From positions 25,853,600-25,917,599 of the forward strand of contig CM070563.1 in assembly GCA_036346405.1 (NCBI GenBank): a stretch of 64,000 nt of DNA. Reading direction: 5' to 3'. The position numbers and the translations under genes are program-made. The notes under the pieces are model-generated. The model did not search any database, was not told the DNA's origin, and saw only the letters and a program-made list of their open reading frames with translations. Source of the stretch: Phyllostachys edulis. Its lineage: Eukaryota; Streptophyta; Magnoliopsida; Poales; Poaceae. Shown here piece by piece: positions 1 through 11,980 of the stretch. Numbering within the stretch: position 1 is the first letter of the stretch; every line of letters starts with the position of its first letter.

Positions 1-3000
1 CATTCTGTTCTTCTCCTGTTTTGCCACTAGTGGGGACGTTCTAGTTGAAATCTCTCCTCTCTGCATGTGATCCTGCCCACTGGAAGGAGTTTCTTAGAGA
101 TGGTCCTTTTCTTACGATCTTTGCCACTAGTCGAAACTTGAGCATGAATACGTTTCGCAAAGTGTCAATCATGTCTTTGATTCTTAGCAACCTTTACGAC
201 CAGCTTGAATAATATGTAAAAATAAGAGCACTTATCATTTTTTTCTGCATATATCTTTGCATAATTTCTTGTCATCAAGCAGGTCTTATGATATCTTCTG
301 ACCATAAAAGTGTGCTATATGGTATTTCGGTTATGTAAAAGATCTAAAACTAGTCGAGTCATACACTGATAACGACCAAATTGATTTTCTAGTGTTAATT
401 AGATCATTTTTATAACATAATCAGCACATACTTTGTACCATGGTCGTAGCTTTTGCTATTTTTCTTGGTCTACTACTTTTTTTAGTAAGTTTTTATACTA
501 ACACAAGTAGTCGGGGGCTAGGAAATATATGAGTACTCAGCAAAGTTGAAAAGATAAACATAGACTTTACAGATGACAAAAGGTAAGTTTTTATATTTAT
601 AATTCTAATATTACATCAATCTATTCTTTGGGGCCACCAGACTGGTCGCTATGGGATGGAGATCCGACCTCCATCTCCTCTGCAACCTTGTTTTCTAAGG
701 GTATTACTCCTTCGAAGATCTTGGTTGCTTCTTCCTCTGAGCAGTTGAAGTCCGCTTCAAGAGCTTGGAGATTGATGGAGGGGTCGGAGGCTTTAAGCTT
801 TGCCAAATCAAATCTAACTCTATTAGCAACAGTGTCCTTCATGGTCTGTGCATGGTTTTTCCGAGTAGTAGTTAGTAGATTTTAGAGACACTCAACATGT
901 CGGCTAAGGCAATTGGCCTTCTCCAGGGGATCTCTTAAAAAAGGCAGAAATGCTTGCGATCCCATATTAGCAAGAATTTTGTTGAGACCAATGATCTTCT
1001 CTTCAAGACTCCGCCCGAGTTCTTTCTCCTTATCTTGCTCGAACTCAAGAGCTTTTTCTGTTTATTTTAGCTTCTGGGCTTGCTCTGCATAAGTAAATCA
1101 GAGTTAAGGAAATATAATTAAAACATACAATATCTTGGTTATATTTACGATCAGTTACCTTGAGTCTTCTTCTTGGAAGCTTTGATGGCTTCTTTGTGCT
1201 TGAGGAAGGTTTCATTAAACTTGGTCGACCAGTCTTCGATCGATCGGTCTTTTGCCTTGCACCTCCCTAAGTGAGGCTATAATGGCTTCCTTAGTCTTAG
1301 CCTCCTTTTCAATGTCTTCCAACTTTGTTAAATATGACAAATGGAGAAGTTGAGAAATAACAGAGAATAAAATTGCAAAAAGAGAAGAAGTACCTACTTT
1401 TTAGTTCGGAGTTTCTCTTCTCTGAAATAGTTAACCGCTGGCTCAGTTCTCCGACCATAGTAGCACTCTCCAACATATGCTATAAAAGAATGAAATTCTT
1501 TAAGTTTTAAAACTCCATAAAAATGCCATAAGAGTGGTCGTAAGGTGTTTACTTGGATCGCCTTGTCCGCATATATGGAGTACAAGTTCCCAAATTTTGT
1601 CTTTGATTGATAGTCTGAGACCCTCTTCCAAGCCTCCTCGAGTCTTTTATCATCAAAGACCCGAGGTTGATTGGAAATGTCATGGAGGCAAAGAGACCTC
1701 CTAACTAAAGGACTCCTCTCCTCTAGGTCGACCACTTCGACCACTTCAGTCCCAATAGCGGGCAAAGCCTGCTGGGACTTGTCTTCTGTAGCTTCTACCT
1801 CCATAGGTGCGGTCGGAGCCACCATAGGCTCTTGAGCAGGCATTGGTGTTTCCACCTGCTCGAGGGCTGGCTTGACCTTTCTTTCCTCAGGGGTTTCCTT
1901 CTTAGGAGTGCTCTGATCGCAAGCGACTGGAACACCAGAGGACCTATGAAAAACAAGAGAAAAGGAAGGTCAGGATTTCAAAATACAAGGAGAATTAAAG
2001 GTATGAATTTATATACGGTTTGTATTTCTCGTACCTGGTCTTCTTGGTCTTGAACTTGAAACACCCTAGACCAAAGTCCAGAGCGCTTGCCTTTCTCTTT
2101 TCCTTTTCAACCAATTTCACCAGTTCCGAATCGATAGGGCCAATTAGACCACTCACATCCTCAGACCGGAGGTCAGAAGAAATCTCCCCGACCATTTGGT
2201 CGGAGAGAAGTTCCCTAATCATTTGATCAGAGATTGTGGCTTCGTCGACCTCCGGAGTAGTTGTTTCAGGAGCAACTGTCTAATCGTGCGCGACCACTCT
2301 GGGCCTATGACCTCCATAGCCTCGGACTGTGGATCCTCCTTCTCTCCCACCTAAGTTATGAATTAAGTTTAATTAGGTGATGAAATTTTCCATCTAAAAT
2401 ATATATTCCTTTTTCGATGCTCTTTTTACCTCCGGGAGACCACCGTCCTGAGTGGTCATCGAGGAGGAATCGGTCGGAACAACAGTTGATGTAGAGCCCT
2501 CACTGGACTTTTTTTATCCTCAATCTGATTGCGTACATATTAGAGCAGATTTATATACCGATCGGAGAATACATAAATGATGGAGAAATAGTTGCTATTT
2601 ACCTTGAGTCTTTCTATTCTCTCTTTTGTAGAGACAATAGCCAAAATACGAGAAAACTCAGCCTTGTAATCAGCCTCCCTGGCATAGATCATTCTGATCC
2701 AGTCTCTGATTTCCTCGGAGGAAAGGGCTTCAAAAGAATAAAGAGATTTCGAGGTTACAAAATAATCAACTAATACTGGTCGGGATTTTTTAGGACTTAC
2801 ATTCCCTAGAATCCTAGGTCACATCGTCATGACCAATGTACCAGAGCATGGTACACTCTCAGAGCTTTAAGGGACTTATCCGGTGCATGAAAAAAATCTC
2901 GCACCACGTGCCAAGAAGTCAGTCCCTTGTTGCTGAGGTCTTGGATGGCTTCAATCACTTTTTTGACCTTTCCCTTTTTCTCCACGGTGGACCTCCACCT

Positions 3001-3893
3001 TGGATTCTCGCTCGCCACTTTACTAGCAAAGCAGAGGCTATCCTCCTTTGTGACCGTCATGTAAAACTAACTCTTCTTCCATGATGACCACGAAGACTTT
3101 GAGTATATTCGAATGTACTCCTCGGCTTTTCTATCGTGGAGACGTAGAGAGCACTCCCCAGTTGACGCTGTTGACTTCTCCAACCTAGCCATCTTGTAAA
3201 AGTACCTGAATACCTTCAGATTTGGTGGGATCCCTATGTACTCCTCGTAGAGGTAGACGAAGATGCTGAGGTTGACGATCGAATTGGGGGCTAGGTTCAC
3301 CGATTCAAATCTATAGTACTCATGATCCTTGAAGTGGAATTTATGTGCTAGCAACCTGAGCCCACACTCAATGTAGGCAAGAAAAACAAGAATTTCTCCG
3401 TTGTTGCCGCTCGGGAAATGCTCTCGAACTACTAATGTCTAAGAAATTAGATCATTATCAGGGAGCATCCCGATCTTCTCCAAAGCCTTGAGCTTCTTCT
3501 CGCTCAGATCAGAAACTAACCATTTGGTGATCGAGTCTGACATTATTGGATTTTGGGCGAGAGGATGAGGGGAAGTCGGAGGAGATTTTTGGGCGAGAAG
3601 GTGAAAGGGGATCGAAAAAATTTTGAGAGCGTAAAAACCCTAAAGGCGGCGTACTGATGGGATTTTATAGCCACATTTCTTTAACTGCAAAATGGAGTTG
3701 CCTGAAGTCGAACGGACACAAACCTTTTCAGTGTCCAACAAACACAAACCTCTTCGGTTTCCCAGAAACTTTCTCAACTTTAAAGTGAATACAGACCACC
3801 TCGTTATTTACGCCATTAAATGAGGAGTTGCCCGATGTAGATTTCATCAGAGAGTGTTCACACTACAAATTCATTTAAAGTTTGGGGGCTAGC
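1..3893 (+). mobile_element. 3' internal part of a Tat-lineage Ty3/gypsy LTR retrotransposon (degenerate)
   Basis: No pol domain is readable here. The stretch ends in a polypurine tract (3878-3893, ending in GGGGGCTAGC) followed at once by TGACG, the layout of a plus-strand internal region meeting its 3' LTR. On the opposite strand lies a broken ORF of the plant 'putative gypsy type transposon' kind (Pfam PF04195). Tat-lineage gypsy elements are known to carry such an antisense ORF between pol and the 3' LTR, which is the reason for this assignment. The left end lies outside the window. Bases 1-600 show no readable coding sequence. Confidence 0.6.
600..3543 (-). pseudogene. Antisense ORF of Tat-type gypsy element (PF04195-like), decayed
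   Basis: Reading leftward from an ATG at 3543 gives MSDSITKWLVSDLSEKK, then one in-frame stop near 3440. The same frame then runs on to 3067 through a block containing IVNLSIFVYLYEEYIGIPPNLKVF and FRYFYKMARLEK-type residues. This Y-x-G-I/L-x-P-N-L-x-x-F-R-Y-F-Y pattern is the hallmark of the plant putative gypsy-type transposon domain. Further leftward, ORF pieces at 2827-3060, 1995-2222, 1394-1855 and 621-842 are charged, coiled-coil-like and separated by stops, as in the C-terminal half of these proteins. The function of the family is unknown. With an early stop and several breaks this copy cannot make a full protein. Confidence 0.6.
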
Positions 3894-4485
3894 TGACGAG
3901 GATTAAATCTCAAATATTACTTCATTTAGTTAAAGACCGCACGTCCTTTGTGGTCGTAACCCTTAAGGTTAACGACCTTGTGGTTGTGAGAACTCTAGAG
4001 GTTACATTATGGGTACCCTCGTCGAAAGAGGTTCTGCACCTAATCCCTGGATGACTGCCCGTAGAAGCTTTGAACTGGTGCTTTGACCCGACTTCAAGTA
4101 TAATTCTTACCGTGTGACGAATGGAACATATGCCATATTTGTTCCAAACCACGCGACGCTTTACATGCCTAAGTCACTGACATCAACCGACGAACAGTTA
4201 ATGTTTCACTAACTATAACCGATCCTCTGGCCAGACACGATGGTTCCAAAAGGTGTCCACTCCAGGAGTAACTGCCACCTCTTCATTGGTATTTAAAGGC
4301 GGATGATGAATAGACGAAGGGATAAAATAAAAACAACAACAAGATAGGAGAGATCGGATCACAAGCAGTTGTATACAATTTGAAGCATAACAAACCACAT
4401 TCTCAGTGTAATTAGGACTAGTTTACTACCTTATCAAAAGGCACCCCCTGTGAAGATCAAGTTCATTGCAATAAAGAGCAACCCC
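3894..4485 (+). mobile_element. 3' LTR of the Tat-type gypsy element (right end uncertain)
   Basis: The LTR starts with TGACGAGG directly after the polypurine tract. A TATA-like TATTTAAAGG lies at 4290-4299 and an AATAAAG polyadenylation-type signal near 4461, an order expected for U3-R-U5. The right end is a guess, because the next recognisable sequence (SLU7-derived coding sequence) begins at about 4491. No second LTR copy is in the window to fix the boundary. Confidence 0.45.
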
Positions 4486-4490
4486 ATTCT

Positions 4491-5581
4491 CTCCCTTTGG
4501 CAGATGCAGACCCTAATGATAAGTTCTATGTGGGTGATAACCAAAATCGACTTAGTGGGCAAGCTCTAGAGTTCAAGCAACTCAACATCCTTGCGTGGGA
4601 AGCTTTTGATAAGGGGCAAGATATCCATATGCAAGCTATACCCCATCTCAAGCTGAACTACTGTACAAGAGTTTCAAGATCAAGAAAGAGCGGTTGAAAT
4701 ATGAAAGTAAGGATAAAATTATGGAGAAGTATGGGAATGGTGCGACTGAAGAACCAATTGCCCGAGAGCTGCTTCTTGGACAAAACGAAAGAGAAATTGA
4801 GTATGACCAGTCTGGTCGAATAATCAAAGGACAGGATGTATCTCTTCCCAAGAGCGGTTCCCACGCGCACGCATCCAACGCGCATGCAGCTAGCACAGGT
4901 CAAGGCGGTGGACCCCACGCACAGATTGCTGGTGCAGAAGGTAGCGGAGGCCGAAGCAGCGGTCGGTAGCAGTCTCATGCGCTAGAGGAAGAGGTTCCAG
5001 CGGGAACTAACACAGAGAAGATTCCGAAATTCAGAAGCTTGTCGGAGATTTATGTTCAGACTAATCCCATTAAAACAGAAGAAGAACTGTATTTCGGCTC
5101 AGCAGAAGAACTTAAAAATTTTGAGAAAGCAATTCAGCACTTGTAGTGGCCGCAAGCCATACAAGAGGAGATTGCAAAATTTAAAGAGGAGATGATAGGT
5201 ATGTTCAAGATGACATATTTGGGTCTTTTGAGCTATTACCTCAGGATAAAGGCGAAACAAATTGGAAGAGGGATCACACTGAACCAGTTAACATATGCAG
5301 AAAACATTCTTGAAAAGTGTGATATGGAGAACTGCAATCCCTGCCAAATCCCAATGGAGGCTCGCCTAAAGCTAAGTAAGGTTAGTAACAGCCCGCCAGT
5401 TGATGTCACATCATACAGAAGCGAGCACATAGATACTCGTTATCACTTTATTCGGGAGTGTGTCGAAGAAGGGAAGATCATAATTGATCACATCAGAATA
5501 GAAGATCAACTCGCTGATATTTTGATGAAGTCACGGGAGCGGATCAAGTTCTTCGAAATAAGAGAAAAAAAACTGACATGA
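4491..5581 (+). pseudogene. Chimeric ORF: SLU7 splicing-factor fragment fused to copia pol remnant
   Basis: Bases 4497-4857 encode a fragment of SLU7, a second-step pre-mRNA splicing factor. Recognisable blocks are DADPNDKFYVGDNQNRLSGQ, EFKQLN, AWEAFDKGQDIHMQA, then KIMEKYGNGATEEP, ELLLGQ and GRIIKGQDV. A one-base insertion near 4640 shifts the frame. From 4694 the SLU7 frame runs straight on, after LPKS, into copia sequence: a linker, then PKFRSLSEIY (start of the RVT_2 region), then MFKMTYLGLLSYYL, and finally the RNase H/C-terminal piece (HIDTRYHFIRE, IEDQLADIL). Only two stops (4967 and 5144, both TAG) interrupt this frame. Most of the RT and RNase H domains are deleted. The SLU7 zinc knuckle and both termini are missing, so no splicing function is expected. 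Recognition of SLU7 is by remembered family sequence. Confidence 0.75.
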
Positions 5582-5609
5582 TCAAGGTGAAGAAACAAGA
5601 TTAAGGAGG

Positions 5610-5699
5610 TGATAGATGGATTTGATCTTGTGTTTTAGTAAATTATGTTAGTTTCTGGGTGAGAGTTGTTAATTTTGGTAGGAGTCCGAGTGTGTGTTG
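5610..5699 (+). mobile_element. 3' LTR of the SLU7-bearing copia element, left part
   Basis: It follows a purine-rich tract (TTAAGGAGG, 5601-5609) just after the copia ORF end. The LTR is interrupted after TGTTG at 5699 by the next copia element and resumes at 11827. Its left boundary is inferred from the purine tract. Confidence 0.6.
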
Positions 5700-6067
5700 T
5701 GTTAGATTGATCTCAGCCGATTAGCCCAACGGCTAATCGGGCCTTGATCCGCTACCGATCGGGCGTCGGCCCAAACCACCATCGGCCGATGGGCCCGTCA
5801 TACAAGCGCTATAAATAGAGGTGGGGCCGCGGCTCGACTTACGAGGTTGGCTCGAGCCGCAACTCCCCACCGATAAACCCTAGACCGATCTAGAGAGGGC
5901 CTTGATCGTGGCGGGAAGCTCCATCGCCGTCCCCGTCGCCGGTTCTTCACCGCCGTCACCGACTTCCTCTTCCCCGACCGTCGCTGCCCGTGCGCAAACT
6001 TCACCGACGAACCAGCGATGGCCGGCTCCTCCTCCAACGCGTCGGACGGTCGGTAACCGGACTAACA
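5700..6067 (+). repeat. 5' LTR of the nested copia element
   Basis: A 368-bp LTR, TG...CA bounded, matching 11462-11821. It has a TATA box CTATAAATAGAGG at about 5809-5821, so transcription would start shortly downstream and run to the right. Confidence 0.9.
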
Positions 6068-6068
6068 A

Positions 6069-6080
6069 TGGTATCAGAGC
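6069..6080 (+). other. Primer-binding site of the copia element
   Basis: TGGTATCAGAGC one base after the LTR end is complementary to the 3' end of initiator methionine tRNA, the usual plant copia primer. Confidence 0.85.
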
Positions 6081-7236
6081 CTGTTTTTTTTTTTGGGATT
6101 TATGGATCGGTTAGCAATTAGAAGGAGATGATTCTTTTGCAAATCCTGTTGATAAGTCCCTAGATCCCGAACCCCATATCGACCGATTAAAATCTTGGAT
6201 CGAAAAACAAAAAAAAAGGAGAAAACCTGCGGCCTTGGCTGCCATGGCGCCGTTGCTCGCGCGCTTTGCGTCGCGCCGCTCCTCGCCGCTCTTTGGCGCC
6301 TCCGCCCTCAGGTTGCCATGAGGCCATGGCAGCGCCGCCCGCTCAAGGCCGCGCCTCGGCGTGCTCCGCGCCCGCCCGCAAGCTTGCACTGCTAGCGTGC
6401 TCAAGGCCGCCCGCCTGCCAAGCGTCTTTGCCAGATCGGGGAGACGTGGGTTGGTTGGACCGGAAATGGGGAACTGCATCCGGTTTTTGGGGTGGTGATG
6501 AGTGGTGGAGAAACTTTTGTTGACCGGTCTTTTTTTTTTGGATTGGATAGATATTTTGATATTATGTCTTTTGTTTTTTCATTATTAAATTCGAACCAAC
6601 GGGAGAATTTAATTTTGGAAAAATTGATATAATTACCATATGCTTTAGAGTCATGCGTGCGCGTTTTGGGCGTAGCGTGGGCGAAGCGAAAACAGTTTAA
6701 ATGCTGCTTGCACAAATGGTATCCGAAATTGAATTTAATTGGAGCTTCGGAGGGCGCCGACACGGATCCTCCGCTACGCTCCGTCCAGAAGCTGGCCTAA
6801 TTGATGAGTAGAATTTGATTCAAATCTCTGTAATTTTTTGCACCAACGTGTTAATTTTTCAGAGATTAAATGTGTACAGTATAATGCTTCAATAATGAAT
6901 TATTTTTAGAATAATTACGTTTCACGCAAAAGTTAATGTTTGATTACCTTTTCATTATTAAATTGAACCAGCGGGAGAATTTAATTTTGGAAAAATATAG
7001 ATGCAATTTCAGATAATTATGATATTGTTATTTTCGATAGCGTTGATAATAATAAAGATTATAATTTTAATTGTTGATTTTATGCATTATTTCTATTTCT
7101 ACCAACAACGGTGATGTAGATTTAATGTATAGATTAAAATTGTATGTCGATTTTTGACCAACGTTGGAAATAAGGCATATAATTTTTTGTTATGTTCTCA
7201 CTTTTATTTGAATTATTTTTCAAAGGATACAACTTG

Positions 7237-10200
7237 ATGAGTTGTATCAAAGAGATCCCCACTCTCAAAGGAGATAACTATGGGGAGTGGAAGAAAAAGA
7301 TAGACTTAGCGTTTATCTTGGCCGAGGTGGTGGGTCCTCACCACAAGACGCCCCACCGAGCCCGAGGCGCCAAAGTGAGAAAAGAAAATGAGGACGACCT
7401 TTGCTTGGCGAGTAAAAGACAGAGGGACTATGCTCTCTTCACGATGTCTTATGACCTTGAGCATAAGAAATGGACCACGACCAACAAGAAATGTATGGGT
7501 GTGATAAAGAACACGATTGAGCACGCACAGGCTCAATCGCAGAGTGTGACTTGTCACAGAGTACCTTGAGAAAATAAAGAGTCAGGTTCATCGCTCTTCA
7601 AAGACTTATGCTACATGACTAATTAAGCGACTTGTGTGAGTAAAGGTACTGGTGGTGGCAATGGCATAAGAGAGCACATACTAAGGATGAGCAATTTGGC
7701 ATCCAAGCTTAAACCAATGGATTTGGCTCTCAAGGATGAGTTCCTTATTCATTTGATTTTTGCTTCCTTGTTGGAAAAGTTTGACACCTTTGTTGTCAAC
7801 TATAACATGCTTGACGAGAAATGGGACTTAGAAAAGTGCATAGCTATGTGTGTGCAAGAGGAGAAAAGAATTAAATCCTCACATGGTGGTTCCATCAACT
7901 ATGTGAAGGACAACAAGAAAAGAACTTCAACAAGAACTCCTTCTCAAAGAACAAGGGAAAAGCCATCGTCCATCGGCCTCAGCAGAATAAGTTTGCGAGA
8001 GACAAAGATCGTTGTCTTCATCAGAAGAAGACAGGACACTACAAGAAGAACTCATCCCGATTACTTAAAGATGATAATAGCAAAGAAAGGGATTCCGTTC
8101 GATGAGGAATATGCAAAGAAAAGAAAGATGCGTTAAAGTCACAAATGGAGTCCAAGCTGAAGTTGAAGCCGTTGGCGATCTTTCATTAGAGCTAGCTGAT
8201 GGCTTCACTCTTATACTTAGAGATGTTCTTTATGTTCCCTCTTTACAGAGGAATTTGATTAGTGTTTCATGTTTGGACAATAATGGTTATGATTGTCATT
8301 TTGGAAACGGCAAGTGTGAAATAATGTTTAATAAAGAATGTGTTGGTCTTGCCATCTTACAAAATGAGCTTTATTTGTTATCATTACGTGATGATGTGAA
8401 TGTCGTGGTGCGATAATGAGAACGTCAAGCGTGCAGAAAGTGAATGAATCCTCGTCTACAAATGTAAAAGTAAAACTAAAGAGAACTCTAGATCGTCGTC
8501 GAAATTATGGCAATCGCTGTTTAGGTCATATTTCGAGGGGAGAATAGAAAGACTAGTTAAGAATGACATTCTTCCTCCATTAGAGTTCTTAGACTTAGAA
8601 CAATGCAGAGAATGCATTAAAGGAAAATATGTAAAGAAAATTAAGAAAGACGCCAAAAGAAGCACAGAGTTCTACAAATTATTCACACAGACATTTGTGG
8701 TCCTTTTCCGTGAAAAGTGTGGATGGTTATGACTCGCTCATAACATTCACGGATGATTACTCCGTTATGGATATATTTATCAAATCAAAGAAAGAAATGA
8801 AGCCTTGGATAAATTCAAGATATTTAAGGTCAAGTTGAAAACCAACACGATTTAAAGATTAAGATAGTCCGATCTGATTGTGGGGGGGAGTACTACGGTC
8901 GACATACCCCATATGGACAAGTTCCTGGACCTTTTGCAAGGTTTTTACAGGAAAATGGCATAGTAGCCCAGTATTCTACACCAGGCGAACCTCAGCAAAA
9001 TGGAATAGTGAAAGACGCAACTGCATTCTCGATGGATATGGTGCGAAGCATGATGAGCTATTCTACACTGCCATTGAGTTTATGGATGGAGGCATTGAAA
9101 ACCGCCATTCATATTCTCAACAGAGTGCCTAGTAAGTCGGTGCCCAAAACACCGTGCGAGTTGTGGACGAGGAAGAGTTCCTCATTAAACCACTTACGTG
9201 TGTGGGGAGTCTCACGAGGCTAAAGTATTTAACCCAAACCTTGGGAAGCTTGATCCCAAAAAAGAAGTTGCCATTTCATTGGCTACCCCGAAAAGTCAAA
9301 AGGTTTTCGTTTCTCTTGTCACAGATATACAAAGTTTTTAGAAACGAGACACGCTGTCTTCTTAGAGGATGAAATGATGAGAGAAAGTATGGTAGCTCGT
9401 AAGATTGATCTTGAAGAGAAGCGGGTGTATGCGCCCACTCCGATGATTCAAGAGCCATTCTTCACACTACCTGCTGTCGTTGCACCGACGGTACAAGACA
9501 CTGTGGTGCCAGCACCTGTTATTGTTCCTCCTGTGGCAACAATGAATGATAATGAGGAACCTGTTCTTCAGGATCCTATAGAACCTATTGCCACAGATGA
9601 TGGGGAGCAACAAATGACCTCAAGCGTAAGATGTACCAAATGAGGAGGCCCCGAGGAGGTCTCAAAGAGTAAGAAGATCGGCTATTTCTGATGATTATCA
9701 GATTTATCATACAGAGGAATTTCAAATGGAGGATGATCCCACCTCATTTAAAGAAGCCATGAGAAGCGAAAATTCCTCAAAATGGCTTGAGTCCATGAAG
9801 ACTAATAAAGTCTGGGACTTGGAAATTATTCCTAAAGGAGCCAAAACAGTAGGCTGTAAATGGGTCTACAAGACAAAGCTTGACTCCCAAGGGAATGTAG
9901 AAAGATACAAAGCACGACTTGTGGCAAAAGGATTTACGCAAAGAGAAGGGATTGATTACAATGAGACCTTTTCTCCGGCCTCATGTAAAGATTCCTTCGT
10001 AATCATAATGGCATTAGTAGCACATTATGATTTAGAGTTACATCAGATGGATGTAAAGACGGCATTTCTTAATGGGGATTTGGAGGAAAATGTTTACATG
10101 GCACAACCGAAAGGTTTTGTCATGGAAGGAAATGAAAGAATGGGATGCCGCCTAAAGAAATCGATGATGGGTTAAAGCAAGCTTCAAGACAAGGGTACTT

Positions 10201-11275
10201 GAAGTTTGATGAACAATAAGAAAATTTGGGTTTAAAGAGAATGTAGAGGACAAGCGTGTTTATGCAAAGTTTAAAGATGGGAAGTTTATCTTCCTAATCT
10301 CAGATGTGGATGATATCCTCATGGCTAGTAGTGATGTCATCTGCTCATCGAGACAAAGAAGTTTTGTCCTCAAACTTTGATATGAAAGATCTTGGTGAAG
10401 CTTCGTTCGTTCTAGGGATCAAATTCATAGGGATAGAAACAAAGGGATATTGGGACTATCACAAAAGACATACATAGAGAAAGTCTTAAAGAAATTTGGG
10501 ATGCATAAATGTAGTCCTTCACCTGCACCTATAGTCAAGGGCGACAGATATGGGGTTTTTCAATGCCCCAGGAACCAGTATGAGATCGATCAAATGAAAG
10601 CGGTTCCATATGCTTCAGCTGTCGGAAGCTTACAGTATGCTCAAGTGTGCACACGCCCTGACTTAGCATTTGTTACCGGGTTACTTGGCAGATTCCAGAG
10701 CAATCCTGGAATAGAACATTGGAAATTGATAAAGAAAGTCTTGCGTTATTTGCAAGGAACAAAAGGCCTCATGATGACATACAGAAGATCAGATTTACTC
10801 CATATAGTGGGGTATACAGATTCTGATTTTGCGGGAGATGATAGAAAGTCTACATCCGGATATGTGTTCACTCTCGCAGGAGGAGCTATATCGTGGAAAA
10901 GCTCAAAGCAAACCGTCACTACATCGTCCACAATGTATGCCGAGTTTGTAGCATGTTATGAGGCTACGGGGCAGGTGAACTGGCTAAAGAAGTTCATACC
11001 CGGTTTAAAAGTGGTTGACGACATCAATAGACCACTTAAGTTGTACTGCGATAATGAACCCATGAGAACGTATGCCCACAACAATAAGTCAAGTGGTCTT
11101 TGCCAAACACATTGACATAAAGTACTATGTTGTGAAAGATAAAGTTCGGGATCAAATTATAAGTCTTGAGCATATAAGTACCGCAAAGATGTTAGCGGAT
11201 CCACTTACTAAAGGCTTACCACCCAACGTGTTCAGAGAACATGTAGCCGGCATGGGTTTAAGGGAAAGCCTATGA
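7237..11275 (+). pseudogene. Copia gag-pol polyprotein, broken by frameshifts and deletions
   Basis: Gag starts at an ATG at 7237 (MSCIKEIPTLKGDNYGEWKK, the usual copia gag opening) and continues in pieces to about 8136. The protease active-site segment (D-S-G) is missing: gag C-terminal sequence joins directly to the region reading DVLYVPSLQRNLISVSCL (8102-8416). Integrase remnants lie at about 8520-9230. RVT_2 reverse transcriptase starts at 9726 (KVWDLE, GCKWVYKTKLDS, ARLVAKGFTQREGIDYNETF, QMDVKTAFLNG). The catalytic YVDD is altered to DVDD near 10300. RNase H follows at 10780-11115 (GYTDSDFAGD, KSTSGYVF) and the last part at 11072-11275 ends in TGA. There are at least six frame changes, so the copy cannot be autonomous. 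Confidence 0.85.
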
Positions 11276-11449
11276 TTCCTGGACTAAAAGATGGCCCAAA
11301 AGATTAAAGTAACTATTTCGAATAGAGAGGTGTATTGTAGTCATTAAATCTATCGGCGATTGACCGTGACGATGAGACATGTTACGTGCACTAACTGTGA
11401 TGGAATGAGTAAAGTCAAAAGTAATTAAAGTTAAAGCACAGATTGAGAT

Positions 11450-11461
11450 CAAGGGGGAGAA
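11450..11461 (+). other. Polypurine tract of the copia element
   Basis: The purine run (AAGGGGGAGA) sits immediately before the 3' LTR TGTTAGATTG, the expected plus-strand priming site. Confidence 0.8.
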
Positions 11462-11821
11462 TGTTAGATTGATCTCAGCCGATTAGCCCAACGGCTAATC
11501 AGGCCTTGATCCGCGCCGATCGGGCGCGCCCGACCATCGGCCGATGGGCCCCGTCACACTGCGCTATAAATAGAGGTGGGGGCGGCGGCTCGACTTACGA
11601 GGTTGGCCTGAGCTGCAACTCCCCACCGATAAACCCTAGACCGATCTAGAGAGGGACGCCAGATCGGCGGCGGAAGCTCCATCGCCGTCCCGTCGCCGGT
11701 TCTTCACCGCCACCGACTTCCTCTTCCCCGACCGTCGCTGCCCGTGCGCAGACTTCACCGACGAACCAGCGATGGCCGGTTCCTCCTCCAACACGTCGGA
11801 CGGTCGGTAACCGGACTAACA
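11462..11821 (+). repeat. 3' LTR of the nested copia element
   Basis: A 360-bp direct copy of 5700-6067 with small indels in the region just upstream of the TATA box. It is followed by the right copy of the 5-bp target duplication TGTTG (11822-11826). Confidence 0.9.
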
Positions 11822-11826
11822 TGTTG

Positions 11827-11980
11827 GAGTTGTTTTGGTATGGTTTTGCATACTTTTTGTTTCCAATTTTATAAGTCTCTGAGTATAAATAAATATAAAA
11901 GAACAAAAAGAGGGCAACGCTTTTAGTGCTCTGAAACAAAAGAACGGTGTGATGGTGTTCTCTGATTTCGTTTTGGTAAG
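11827..11980 (+). mobile_element. 3' LTR of the SLU7-bearing copia element, right part
   Basis: After the TGTTG duplication the interrupted LTR resumes (GAGTTGTTTTGGTATGG) and carries a GTATAAATAAATAT TATA-type motif near 11883. Joining 5610-5699 to 11827 onward gives one uninterrupted copia LTR. The right end is uncertain. Bases 11980-12333 contain nothing I can identify. Confidence 0.6.

Larger units (their letters stand above)
5700..11821 (+). mobile_element. Complete but defective Ty1/copia LTR retrotransposon, nested in an older copia LTR
   Basis: Two direct LTRs beginning TGTTAGATTGATC and ending GGACTAACA bound a 6.12-kb element. The 5-bp target duplication TGTTG is seen at 5695-5699 and 11822-11826. 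A tRNA-Met type primer site follows the 5' LTR and an AAGGGGGAGAA polypurine tract precedes the 3' LTR. Domain order gag, integrase, RT, RNase H makes it copia. The LTRs are close copies with several indels and substitutions, so the insertion is not very recent. Bases 6081-7236 are a long leader, GC-rich at first and AT-rich later, with no convincing ORF. Confidence 0.9.
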
